Assembly: GCA_028274465.1 (NCBI GenBank)
Contig: CM051455.1
Span: 118,209,547-118,273,546 of the forward strand
DNA: 64,000 nucleotides
Source of the DNA: Plantago ovata
Lineage: Eukaryota; Streptophyta; Magnoliopsida; Lamiales; Plantaginaceae
Reading direction: 5' to 3'
Both the position numbers and the translations under genes were made by a program. The notes below the pieces were generated by a model. It made no database searches. It saw only the letters and a program-made list of their open reading frames with translations, and was not told the DNA's origin. Shown here piece after piece: positions 46,719-57,471 of the stretch; position 1 is the first letter of the stretch, and the number at the start of each line of letters is the position of its first letter.

Positions 46719-47777
46719 TCAAGCATTGCCTGCGTAGTTCGTCCATTCCCTAAAGGCGATGTCGATGATGAAGCTGCCAGGATCCTTTTTCTTCATGGGC
46801 AATCCGGCAATCGAGTTGACCGTTTCAACCCCATTCACTTCCTTTCCTGAAGTAATCATTTTGTTCTTGATCTCACAGAAGAATTTCGTATAAGCTGGAA
46901 TATTCTGGATTAACTCTAAGAGTGGCACATTGACCTCCACCTTTGACAGTCTTTGGAATAGGGGTGAATCTTGAATATCCTTCTTGGCTGGTTTGATCCG
47001 ACTCGGGTATGGCACATGTGGCTTCGGAGGCACATATGGATTGGAAGATTTGTGAAGTTCTCCTGGCATACTAGTTCCTACCTCGGCTTCTTCATCATCT
47101 ATGTCTATCACAAATGGTCTTGGTTCATCATTCCTTTCCGGAACTTCTTGAGGTTCTTTTGAACTTCCGCCAACCTCTTGTTCTGTGCTTGCCCCTCTAT
47201 TATCGATCTCAGTAGATTCCACCCGCTTAGGACGTACAAAGTTAGGAATTTTGGTCATCTTGCCTCCTCGGAGCAGTAGATTCACCTCTTCGCACTCATT
47301 CTCCTCGGTAGAAAGAGCTGGAGGTTGCTCGGGATCAGCTTCAGATGTCTCATCGGCAGGACTAGGATTGTCCGGTTCCTTGGAGTCGGGGGGGGGGGGG
47401 GGTGATTCGCTCCTCACCTCGGGGGGTTTTCTCACTACTTCCTGTGGGGTATCCTCGACTTCTTTACCGCACCTTCCACACTTCAGTAGGCTAAGCTCTT
47501 TGATAAGTTGCTCAGTTAATTCGATCGCTTCAAAAGCCTTCTCGATGCGAAGATTGTTCTCAGCCTGCCCTGCGTGTGCTACCTCGAAGACACTCTCAAT
47601 GGCTTTAATTCCCGTGTAAAACGCAAGTTCCTCCTCCTCACTGATGTCTTCGTCCTCAGAATAGCCTTCGTATAACCCGTCAGTTTCGTCTTGATTTGAG
47701 TATATGTTGTCGATTTCATTCGACATTATTATCTCGGATTGTGCGGATCCATTGGCGTACGTTTGAAAGACCTTCAC
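46719..47777 (-). pseudogene. Element G gag C-terminal region and protease N-terminus
   Basis: Acidic region with Pro/Glu-rich tracts and a 15-base G run (47388-47402, Pro codons on the minus strand), then LIQNIPAYTKFFCEI, the segment normally preceding Athila protease. The protease active site LDLGASINLMP (about 46715-46690) is in another frame owing to an extra base near 46758. There is no obvious CCHC knuckle; CGRCGK at 47475-47455 has only two cysteines. Confidence 0.78.
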
Positions 47778-47869
47778 TGCCTCTTCAACCGTACATTCTT
47801 CTAAACCTCCACATGTCCCATCTATTTGAAGTCTAACTTCATCTCGTAGTCCTTAAACAAAAAACCAAA

Positions 47870-48355
47870 TCAGCTCCCCATCGTCGAAACGGTGGTGGGG
47901 CACTCACGTTTATACAACTCAAATCGTTCATAGGTGTCACAGAACCGCTCGTATTCTCCTTGCTTGAAGTATTCGATCCGATTCCGTAGTGCAATCGTCT
48001 CATGGTAAGGCATGAAACGTGCCAAGAACTCCTCTACTACTTGGCTCCAGGTCTTCAGTGATCCTGGTGCTAACCTTGCTATCCATATCCTCGGTTCATA
48101 TCCCAAAGCAAAAGGAAATAATTTCCTGAATAATTGATCCTCGGTGAACCCCTTTGCTGGAAATTTTGCTACATCCTCTTCATAGGACCTAATGAAGCTT
48201 ATTGGATTCATATCCTCTCCTTCTTCGAACCTTGGTATCCTTCTCACTATGGTGCTTGTTACCTCGTACCCCGATAACTCTTCTTCCAAGTATATAGCTG
48301 ACCCCCTCCTGACTTGCGAGAACGTCGGTGTCAAGCGGGCTTTTAAGGTCGTCAT
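47870..48355 (-). CDS. Element G gag capsid domain
   Basis: 161 codons from ATG 48355, directly after GATTTCCAG (acceptor-like). The retrotransposon gag pattern is clear: PISFIRSYEEDVAKFP, ALGYEPRIWIARLAPGSLKT, WSQVVEEFLARF, CDTYERFELYKRECP. Stops at 47870, probably by a frame break, since gag proteins of this type are longer and similar sequence resumes in 47777-46719. Would form the particle shell. Confidence 0.82.
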   Translation of the reverse strand: MTTLKARLTPTFSQVRRGSAIYLEEELSGYEVTSTIVRRIPRFEEGEDMNPISFIRSYEEDVAKFPAKGFTEDQLFRKLFPFALGYEPRIWIARLAPGSLKTWSQVVEEFLARFMPYHETIALRNRIEYFKQGEYERFCDTYERFELYKRECPTTVSTMGS

Positions 48356-48587
48356 ACCTGGAAATCTGTATCAGGAGTAACTCAAAACTAAAAATTAGCC
48401 TCGTTAGAAATTTCAAAAAATCGAGAATAATTCTAGATATCGAATACTACTAAGGCTAGGAAAGGGGAATTAGAAACAGACTAGGAAAGCAGTATCAGAG
48501 AGAGATTAAAAAGGAAAACTAAAACTAGTAGAATTAGGAATCTAAAGCTGTAAATATAAACAAATTAAACAGAAAAATGGAGTATAG

Positions 48588-48605
48588 TCCCCGGCAGCGG
48601 CGCCA
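48588..48605 (-). other. Element G primer-binding site
   Basis: Minus strand TGGCGCCGCTGCCGGGGA: one base (C for T) off the exact tRNA-Asp type, a variant shared with element D. Confidence 0.88.
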
Positions 48606-48608
48606 ATT

Positions 48609-49924
48609 TGATGAACGCGGATGTCGTGCTCCGAATTCAAGCAAATAATATTTGTAATTTAGCCAAAGGCAATCCACAACTACAACGAAAACCGTAGTGT
48701 AGCAGTAGAATGACTCGAGTGTCGTTCTCTCAGGACTATAACTAGCTTTATCAAATCTAATTTAGAATATAAAAACAGCAGACAGATAGCAAAGGGGTTT
48801 TTCTAACAGATAATGGAGATTGGTAATAGTATAATCCTTCTTAGCATAACGGGTCGATAATCATGCATAAATTCCTCGGTCTTGCATAGAGATCTTTGAA
48901 TCAATCTAGTGTCCTGTTGCAATTATTAAGCACTACGAATATAATTGGTCTGACAAGTCAAGCACTATTGTCCTAATGTGTTCCATAATTATTCAACTCT
49001 ACGAAGATAAACTCGCGCCCAGGTCGACAAGTGTCCAATTGTGCATAATAATTAATACAACATACGAGAATTTAGGCTGTGCCTGATCAACGAAATAAAG
49101 CAATGACACGGAGTATAATGCGCGATATAGCCATTAGCATGATTATCTTCCCTTCGCTAAGAATTCACATACTACCACCAACGATAAGTTTAGCTACTCA
49201 TAATAGGCATGCAATCAACAGAAATCATAGAAGAAAACATGTTGAAAGAATATAATAAAATAAGTAGAATAAAACTGTAAGATACAAAGTTACCGAAGGT
49301 TGTCAATCTCCGGATGATTGCGATCCTACGAGCTCCAAACTGCTATGAAAAAGTATCCCCTAAGCTACGGACCCCTAGAACAGGCTCTGGGAAGTCCCTA
49401 CCTAAAACTATAGAGAGAGGTGAGAAAGTAGGTCTAGAAAGATATGATTTTCGGAGAAAACTGAGCAACTATATATAGGCCTCGAATTATTGTGGGGCGG
49501 TTCGCCCTACATGCCCGGTGGTTCGCCCGGTGTGGGGCGGTTCGCCCCACCTCTGCGGCGGTTCGCCCGGAGAGAAAATCGCGGAATTCCGCATTTTCGA
49601 CGCGTTTTTGGATTTCTTCCCCTTTTCGGACTCGGTTTCTGACTTCTAGTAGCCTTCTAACCTCCAGATTCGGCCCCTAGACTCCAAATCCTATCCGGAA
49701 ACCTTCAGATACTCCAAATAGGCTTCTGGAACACCAATTCCTTGTCAACTTCAATATAATTGCCCGGAAATCTTCGAATTTCAACCAAAACCTGTAAAAT
49801 AAAATCTAAAGGGAAACGTGACACTATTCTAATAAAATGCATTAAAATATAGCTAAATTAACATAGAGGATTGCTAAAATAGGTGAAAAAGACTCGAATG
49901 AAAGTGTAAAATACACATTTATCA
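48609..49924 (-). repeat. Element G 5' LTR
   Basis: 1316 bp. The outer end is mutated from TCATCA to TTATCA on the plus strand; about 25 differences from the 3' LTR by eye. Palindromes at 49494-49570; donor-like CGGTAACTTTG on the minus strand near 49294. Confidence 0.94.
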
Positions 49925-49929
49925 TGAAA

Positions 49930-50687
49930 CTCGGAAAAATGAAGGGCTTCTTCTTCTCCCAATGACGCTCGTATTCTTCGTACATGATCTGACCGATGTC
50001 TATACGATGCTTGCCCAACAAGCAGTAGAGGAGCTCAGCATAATTCGGTTGTATCCATGTGTCATTCATCCTAGGGATGAGGTTGAAAATACAAAATTTC
50101 ATAACCACCTTAGCCTCAAGACTAAGGTCACTCTGATGGATCCGTCCAGGTTGTGCCCCGGTATCTGGATACACATATTCCCTGTTGCAAATCACATTTG
50201 TGATGTCGTTTCCAATCCCCCTAGTAGCCCTCGAATACACATAGGAATGATTACTTCCTGTGAACTCCCGTTCCCCCAAATGGATAAATTCAGAAATTGA
50301 GGCCGGCGTCCATGGCACAATTACGCCTCTAACGAGTACCCCCTCCTTCTCTTCAAGATCCGTGTACCCAGCATAATACTCATGGAGGAGGCTCGTATCA
50401 TACCCCTTGAATCGGTTGGAAGTATACCAACCCCAATTCCTCTTTCTTGCCAAACGAGAGAGCACCTTGTAACCTGGCCGGTTAGCATGGCCGTCTGGAA
50501 TTTCGATCCTTCTATCCGGAATGGTTGATCGTACACTTCGAGCAAGCTCTGCTTGGAGCCTCTGACGGACGTCAATCGCAGCAAGTGACAACTCAAATAA
50601 CTCATGGGAAGGTTGGGAGCTTGAAGCTGCCCCCTTACCCTTCTTGCTCTTAGACGAGCCAGCTTTCTTCTTGTCTCGTGGTGGCAT
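49930..50687 (-). pseudogene. Element D ORF2, N-terminal part
   Basis: Start ATG 50687 (MPPRDKKKAGSSKSKKGKG), matched to B's ORF2 start; an upstream TTG at 50705 is less likely. Acceptor-like GCTTGTAG ends five bases before. Open for about 253 codons up to G: basic N-terminus, then KRNWGWYTSNRFKGYDTSLL, RGVIVPWTPASISEFIHL, YAELLYCLLGKHRIDIGQI. This block resembles the plant 'putative transposon protein' domain by recall. It continues in frame at 40365. Function unknown; a basic DNA- or RNA-binding role is only a guess. It is the cleanest ORF2 copy in the window. Confidence 0.75.
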
Positions 50688-50692
50688 GGTTC

Positions 50693-51244
50693 CTACAAGC
50701 AGCAATTAGTATCTTGTATGACATGAAACAAATTTATGCATATGCAAATGCAAGAGTGAAACACACGAGTGATAACATCAACAATCGCACTCCTCAAAAC
50801 CTCCATGTCTAATCTAGCCACTTCTAGAACTAAAATGCAACACACAAACATATCTTAGACATGTAACATATCACATTAAGCTCTTGCTAGACAACAAATA
50901 GCCTTAAATCATAAGACTCAAATCATACCATAGTAGCAAAAAATCTAACATAAAAAATCCTCAAACTCATCAATCATGCGTTCTACCATCATGTCAATCA
51001 TTATCAAATCAATAAGCACACCCATAGACATGGAATGAAAGTAAAAGAAACAATGCACCTTAAGACATAGACATCTAGTAGGCAAAATTCTCAAACCAAC
51101 AAACCAAGCATAATTGAACATGCAATTGATAGTGAATAAGGTTTCTAATCACACAAACAATCAACCCATACATCATACAAACTCAATTGAAGCATAAATC
51201 AAAAAAACCCCAAATTTGAAAAATTAGGGTTCATGTGAAGTTAC
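50693..51244 (-). other. Predicted intron upstream of ORF2 in element D
   Basis: Minus strand: donor CCGAG|GTAAC at 51245/51244, branch-like GATACTAATTGC near 50711, acceptor GCTTGTAG ending at 50693. 552 bp, AT-rich with no ORF. Confidence 0.7.
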
Positions 51245-51269
51245 CTCGGATCTGAAAAGCAAATGAACT

Positions 51270-52674
51270 TGATGATGTCGTTTTTCACCAATTAAATTTG
51301 TTTAATAGCCAAAGAACACTTATCACTACACAAACTAGAGTGCAATGGCAAGTTATCCCCGAGTATCATTCTCTCGGGACCTAACGTGGCTTTGTTTGTG
51401 GTTTTTGCTAGTTATTTCAGACAACGTGTTCAAGTGTTTATAGAATTGTTATCTTAGAACAAAGCAACGAGAAATCAGATTGATGTAATCAAGTTTGGAA
51501 AACGGTTGGTGGTAGATATCAAATACACATGCATGGGTTACGAATATGCTCACAAGTTCAGTGCGTAAAACCTTCGATCAAGTCTGCTAAGCAACTCGTC
51601 TAGGTAACTTTCAAAACACACATCATAAAAGGCCACTATCAATACTTTAGAGGTGCTTGTCACTAACACCATTTATCTAGCATGCTGCAAATCTCTAACA
51701 TACAATCCTATAGCTTTCATTGACCAAGAGTTTGTCACTATACTCAATTCGAATATATTTTATAGGCAACTAAGAATCATATGAAGGATTTTTGCAGCAA
51801 GATTGACTCACAACCTCATGTAAGCATAAACATAACCCATAGCATGCATATTCTACATTCTACCACCAACACAAAGGATTTAGCTACTCATATTCATCAA
51901 CATAGACATCAAATCATATGAATTGTATATAGAATACATCAAATCAAACTACTAGACAAGAGATAATGATACAATGTTACCACCAAGCTGTCACTAATCG
52001 GTGGGTATTAATGAAAACCTCTCCCTAGATGAAACAATGGATGCAATCCTATGCCAAAACCTTTAATCCAATCTAAAATACAATGTAATCTGAGTTTTCT
52101 CTGAGTTTTGGGGCTTAGGAGCTCTGCCAAAACGAAGCCAATGTTCAAAAGTATGGAAAAAGTAACTGAAAATCCGATTAAAGAAGGAAAATCCCGATTT
52201 GTAACTGTTGCCAAGCGGACCGCTTGGGGCTGCCAAGCGGAGCGCTTGGCCGGCGAAGCGCTTTGGGCCTCCAAGCACTTCGCTTGGTCTGCTGTACCAT
52301 TGCCACTGGAATTTGAAGCGCTCCGCTTCACTATTCCAGGCGCTTAGCTTGGCTCCTGGGCAGATTTTTGTCTTGCAACTCAATCCTTTTGACCTCGTAC
52401 GGCCCTCGGGTGCCTTTGACTCATCTTTCTCAATGCTTATTGATGCTCAAGCACTCACGAACAAGTCGTGGAGATCAAGAAACTTCAACGGGACCATTTT
52501 CTATCAAAAAAGCTCGTTTTTAGCTCCAAAAATGCCATTTCGTTCCTAAGTGCCTGAAAATGCAGAGAACACAAAACGTGACACTATTCTACAAAACTAA
52601 CCAAAAACAAGGCTAAAATGTAGCAAAAGAAGGTAAAAAAAAAGAAGATGAACGCGTCAAAAATATGTTCATCA
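51270..52674 (-). repeat. Element F 3' LTR
   Basis: 1405 bp, plus-strand TGATGATGTCG to TGTTCATCA. A distinct LTR family with CCAAGCG-GAC-CGCTTGG type palindromes at 52212-52353. Shares the donor-like GGTAACATTG (minus strand) near 51975. Confidence 0.92.
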
Positions 52675-54769
52675 AACTCCCCAAACCAAACCTTCGCTTG
52701 TCCTCAAGCAACAAACTATCCTAAATGCAACACAAAAGGAGTCTCATGCCAAGTAAAGTGAACTAATCTATTGAATCTACCAAATGCTTATGAACAAAAC
52801 CAAACGAGCATGACATGCAAGTAGGTTGAAGAAAGCCTCGATTGCGAATATTCACATTCTCATGTGCACTTGGTTAAGCAAAGGAGTCTCTCGTAACATC
52901 TTCTACCTGGACCTGGTCAGTGACGACACAATGATGCATATTATCATACTACAATTGGCCCGTGCCTATGAAACCGAGGGCTTACTACTGTTCACCAAGC
53001 GAGACTTTTCCTCAAGAGAGGGCGAACCAATACTGGCTCTCATCAAACGAAGGAGGGTTCCCTAGAAAGAGATGACACTCCCCTATTCTACCTAGACTCT
53101 CAAAGAACGAACCTCTTTCAACCAGTTCTTGAATAGCAAGACGAGGGTTGTCAAGTACAGGCCTTTGACAAAGGCGACACGAAACGAAAGATAGAATTTA
53201 CAACTCGATAACTTCACAATAACAAATATTTACATGACACTTGACACTTTATTAGACTGCTTTTGGCTTGCGGCGACCCTTCTTTTGCTTTTGGGTCTTA
53301 TTCTTTATTTTCTTTCTTTTTTTTTTATTTTCTCTTTTTCTTTTCTCTTTTTTTTTTTAATTTTCTTTTTCTCTTTTTTTTTTTCTCTTTTTTTTTATAC
53401 ATAGCTAGGCAAGCAGCAGTACTACGTGTCAAAAACCTCCCCAAACCTATTCGAGAGAATAGGTTTGAGCACAAAGACGAAAAAGAAAAAGGAAAAAACT
53501 TTTTACAAAGACACCTCCCCAAACCTATTCGAGAGAATAGATTGGGACACAAAACAAAAGAAAAATAAAGCTAAGAAAAATCTACAACGACTCAAGACGA
53601 AAGACAAGTATAACGAAGCAACCCCCTCCCCAAACCTATTCGATAGAATAGGTCTACTACAAGGAATCACACACCTCACACTACGTCCTTCCTAGGCATT
53701 TGGCAATCTCTAACCGAGGTGAAGAACTTGTCGCCTCTTACGTACATAATTACACGGGTTACAACCATAGACTCAAACGTGCATCATTTCATAAGGCCAT
53801 CGTGAACCGCAGCAGAAGAAACACCACTCAAGGTGATGTCGAGACTACTAAGCTTAACTAGTGCACATGCGAATGTGACAAACCAAGCGAGACAAGCCTC
53901 AATCTACTTGCAAAGTGATGCAACATATGATCAATGGTCATAAACACTTAGTCTACTCAATAAAAAAAGTTCAAAAGACTTGGCAATAAACTCCACACAC
54001 AACAACGTGCAACAACTAATCTAGGGATGATATGCATGCAAAAACTGAAAAACACGACAAATCACAAGAACTTGAGCTGACAACAGGCATGTACGAAACC
54101 AAAAGAGCACATAGTACTGAAAATCCAATGACCCCTTCCCAAACCTAAACTTTTGCTCGTCCTCGAGTAAAGAAAAGTTGACAAGAAAAGAAAAATTGGA
54201 TTGAAAGTACACTTCCCTGATATAAAGGTTCGTGTCCAACTCCTATAAAAGAGTAGTACCTGAAAGGGCTCAAGAAACAAGTGAAAACGGGTGCGCAAAG
54301 GTGATAAGAATGGAAAAAACGAGGAAAATCTGGGGTACAGGGTCCAGGCGGACCGCTTGGCTGGATCCAAGCGGTCCGCTTGGTAAGCGGAGCGCTTGGG
54401 AGGTTCCAAGCGCTCCGCTTGAATTTCCAGAAAGTTTTGTAACTTTCTGAAAATTCAAGTGGGCCGCTTGGCCCTTCCAAGCGCTTCGCTTGGCTCTGTT
54501 TCCAGATTTTCAACGTTTTTCCTATCTTAAATCACCTAAGGCACCAAGACAAAAACTAGACTATACTAATCACGACAAAAGGCACACAGGCCACAACTAC
54601 AAAAACAAAGAAAGCTAACTAAATGCAAAACACTTACCACGTCGGGTTGCCTCCCGAGAAGCGCCTTTGTTTACACGTCGTTGGCTCGACTCTTCAAGGC
54701 TCAATTGGGGTTGAATTCATATTGGGTACTAGACTTCCCCATCAATTCCCTCTTTAATCGGTGAAATCC
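52675..54769 (-). other. Element F 3' noncoding module, PPT and palindrome array
   Basis: No gene. PPT and stem-loop 52694-52711; three hairpins at 53444-53465, 53522-53543 and 53633-53654 with purine boxes; T/C-rich tract 53275-53400; a second CTCGAGGACGAGCAAAAG stem with GGTTTGGGAAGGGG near 54130-54175. CCAAGCG-type palindromes lie at 54345-54500 with a 19-bp-arm inverted repeat (54418-54459, one mismatch). Stem-loop CGGG-AGGCAA-CCCG at 54643-54656. Confidence 0.78.
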
Positions 54770-56425
54770 CTACACATTTGAACGAAGGAATAGAGGACCA
54801 AAGTATCCTATAAGTTTGTTAGTGCAAGTCTTCTCAACACATGAATTAACAATGGCTCGCAACATGTGTCGCTTGCCATCTACCTCAAAACTACATGTAC
54901 GGCGGTACATGTCAATCACCATGTGCACCTTATTGATGAAGGCTCTTCCCAACAGGACCACATCCTTAAGATTGGCTTCCGAAGTCGGCATAACTATGAA
55001 GCTCGTCTTCACCTCAACACCGGCAACTCTAATAATCAAGTCTTCGAGAACTCCCAAAGGTCTCCTCATAGACCCATCAATAAGTTGAACCATAGCTTTC
55101 ATAGGCTTCAAACCAGTCCACCGGGATTCTTCATACACATTCATCGGCAAGACATTGACTCTAGCTCCTGTGTCCAATGTAGCCAATATACCATCCTTCG
55201 TGCCAAGACCGATTTCCACATCGAAGCTCTCAAGTGCGGGTACTTCCACCATCTCATCCTCAGACGATGAGCTTTCTTCTTCAATATGTGAAGCTTCATC
55301 CTCAACCATAGAGGGCTTAGGCTCCTCGTTAGCAACGCAAGGCTCAGAGATTTTCTTGCTACTTGGAACCTCTACTCGTGCTCCTTCTCTTGTGACCGTG
55401 ATCTCAATTGGAATATTAGTCACCACCGTGATGGCCATAGCTCTCTCTGTATTACCCAAAAGCTTCTCTTGCTCAAGACTAGCTCCTCTATCAATGAGCT
55501 CTTGGAACTTCCTGTTAAGAGAAGAAGTACTAGCCTCCAAGTTCTCAAACCGCTTCTCGTTCATAGCCTGATTCTTGTAATAAGATTCCATAAACTTGTC
55601 GGTCTTTTCTACCAAGCTTTGCACCATGGAGACCAAAGAGGATGGAGCATATCCGGGTACCCCATAGTTTACCTCAGCATGTTGACGTTGACTGGCGAAT
55701 CCTTTCTCATAGTCATCACCACTACCCACTTTCTCTTCAAAAGCCGCTACGGGTTCTTCTCTAGGTTCTTTTGAATGAATCTTGGCTCTTATATTCCGGT
55801 TCTGAGAATTCCGGTACATTATATCCAACTTAGCTTGAGCTTGACTCGGAAACAACTCTCCCATGCTTCCTCCACAAATGCTATCCACTTGTGCTTGAAC
55901 ACCAGGATGCAAACCATTATAGAAGAATTGGATGAGCTGACCTCCATCGAAGCCGTGATGTGGGCACCGATATTGCAACCCCTTAAACCGATCATAAGCC
56001 TCATGGAAAGATTCATCATACTTCTGCTCAAAAGTGCTGATTTGTCTCTTCATAACCATAGTCTTGGAAGCGGGATAATACCGATCCATAAAGTTTTCAA
56101 ACACTTGAGCCCATGTGGTCAAACATCCAGCTTCTAAGGATCTCAACCAAGGCTTCGCTCTATCCCCAACTCCCATAGCGAAAACCTTCATCCGCAAATC
56201 ATCATCAGTAATTCCATCATCCGGTCTAGGCAAGTAGAGGACGAAATCCTCTAAGTCATTCAAATACCCAATGACGTCCTCATTGTCCATGCCATAGAAC
56301 TTGGGTAATTGCTGGAACACGTGTCCTTTAAGCTCCAGATTCCTCGTTGCATCATTGAGAACAATAGCTGGACCACTAGGCCCAACCGTAACTTTTGAGA
56401 GTAACTTCAGTGGTTGCTCAGCCAT
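54770..56425 (-). CDS. Element F gag-protease, intact ORF
   Basis: 551 codons, uninterrupted, from ATG 56425 (an acceptor-like GATTTCAG ends at 56431). Residues about 20-210: gag capsid domain (GHVFQQLPKFYGMDNEDVIG, WLRSLEAGCLTTWAQVFENF, CPHHGFDGGQLIQFFYNG). About 260-310: a heptad-rich segment. About 395-520: aspartic protease with LDTGARVNVLPMN and VVLLGRAFINKV. Unlike B, D and E it has no CCHC knuckle. A GKSST tail follows in another frame after the stop. It would assemble and process particles but cannot reverse transcribe. The intact frame in a truncated, RT-less element suggests recent activity or selection on gag-PR. Confidence 0.9.
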   Translation of the reverse strand: MAEQPLKLLSKVTVGPSGPAIVLNDATRNLELKGHVFQQLPKFYGMDNEDVIGYLNDLEDFVLYLPRPDDGITDDDLRMKVFAMGVGDRAKPWLRSLEAGCLTTWAQVFENFMDRYYPASKTMVMKRQISTFEQKYDESFHEAYDRFKGLQYRCPHHGFDGGQLIQFFYNGLHPGVQAQVDSICGGSMGELFPSQAQAKLDIMYRNSQNRNIRAKIHSKEPREEPVAAFEEKVGSGDDYEKGFASQRQHAEVNYGVPGYAPSSLVSMVQSLVEKTDKFMESYYKNQAMNEKRFENLEASTSSLNRKFQELIDRGASLEQEKLLGNTERAMAITVVTNIPIEITVTREGARVEVPSSKKISEPCVANEEPKPSMVEDEASHIEEESSSSEDEMVEVPALESFDVEIGLGTKDGILATLDTGARVNVLPMNVYEESRWTGLKPMKAMVQLIDGSMRRPLGVLEDLIIRVAGVEVKTSFIVMPTSEANLKDVVLLGRAFINKVHMVIDMYRRTCSFEVDGKRHMLRAIVNSCVEKTCTNKLIGYFGPLFLRSNV

Positions 56426-56600
56426 CTCACCTGAAATCTAGTGCAATCAACACAACACTCAGACAAGGATTAGTTCCCGTTAGTGAAACAAACACCAGAA
56501 CACATAGAATTAAGCACAAAGAAATAGGGGGAAAGAAATGGGGTGAGAAAGTGATGTTGGCTGAAAAACCAAAACAAAAACACCAACCAAAGGAGTTAAG

Positions 56601-56618
56601 TCCCCGGCAACGGCGCCA
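56601..56618 (-). other. Element F primer-binding site
   Basis: Minus strand TGGCGCCGTTGCCGGGGA, the exact tRNA-Asp type site. Confidence 0.9.
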
Positions 56619-56621
56619 AAT

Positions 56622-57060
56622 TGATGATGTCGTTTTTCACCAATTAAATTTGTTTAATAGCCAAAGAACACTTATCACTACACAAACTAGAGTGCAATGG
56701 CAAGTTGTCCCCGAGTGTCGTTCTCTCAGGACCTAACGTGGCTTTGTTTGTGGTTTTTGCTAGTTATTTCAGACAACGTGTTCAAGTGTTTATAGAATTG
56801 TTTTCTTAGAACAAAGCAACGAGAAATCAGATTGTTGTAATCAAGTTTGGAAAACGGTTGGTGGTAGAAATAAAATACACATGCATGGGTTACGAATATG
56901 CTCACAAGTTCAGTGCGTAAAACCTTCGATCAAGTCTGCTAAGCAACTCGTCTAGGTAACTTTCAAGACACACATCATAAAAGGCCACTATCAATACTTT
57001 AGAGGTGCTTGTCACTAACACCATTTATCTAGCATGCTGCAAATCTCTAACATACAATCC
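56622..57060 (-). repeat. Element F 5' LTR, truncated
   Basis: Matches 51270-51708 closely, then stops at CATACAATCC; the remaining roughly 965 bp, including the promoter part, are missing. Confidence 0.92.
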
Positions 57061-57471
57061 TTTTCTTCTTTCTGGAAACGGGGGGCGATTCGCCCCCCAT
57101 CGCCAGAGAGCGTGAGCTCTCTGGTGGTGTGGGGCGAATCGTCCCCACTGCCAGAGAGCCTGAAGCTCTCTGGCGACGTGGGGCGATTCGCCCCCCACCT
57201 CCAGAGGTGGGGAGATGAAATTGTTCGAAAAACCTTAGTTTTTATCCCCGAAACCCATTTCCCTCATGAAAAACACTCGAAAAAATTCACTCAAACATAA
57301 ACATAAGCACAAAGCAACACATAAACGAAAAAATTCACATAAAGAAAGACAAATTGTTCAGTGTATGAATGCATGCAATGCAATAAAGCGATAAAAAAGC
57401 AATAAAAACTCCGGGTTGCATCCCGGATAGCGCCATTGTTTATAGTCATTGACTCGACTTCTTCTTGCATC
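57061..57471 (-). other. Element D: palindrome array and stem-loop after gag-PR
   Basis: GGGGGGCG-ATT-CGCCCCCC and similar near-palindromes at 57078-57200, with GAGAGCG/GAGCTCTC inverted segments between. Stem-loop CCGGG-TTGCAT-CCCGG at 57411-57426 (plus strand), matching B and E. No gene. Confidence 0.75.

Larger units (their letters stand above)
40366..49924 (-). mobile_element. Element G: Athila-type Ty3/gypsy element with gag-pol
   Basis: 9.56-kb minus-strand element flanked by TGAAA (40361-40365 and 49925-49929), inserted in ORF2 of D. It is the only gypsy element here with PR, RT, RNase H and integrase, in gypsy order. It has no ORF2. LTR family shared with A, E and the solo LTR. The frame is broken in at least four places, so this copy is inactive but recently decayed. 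Confidence 0.95.
51270..57060 (-). mobile_element. Element F: gag-PR-only Athila-type element, 5' LTR truncated
   Basis: Minus-strand element with 3' LTR 51270-52674 and a 5' LTR reduced to 56622-57060. It carries an intact gag-protease ORF, a palindrome array, the 3' hairpin module and PPT, and no RT, integrase or ORF2. The left flank is D sequence just before the intron donor. The right end joins D palindrome DNA at 57061 after a deletion, so no TSD can be checked (GAACT, 51265-51269, would be the left copy). Confidence 0.88.

Noticed and set aside
47388-47402. 15-base G run as a programmed frameshift site
   Set aside because: It encodes a Pro run in the proper frame; length variation or sequencing slippage is simpler.
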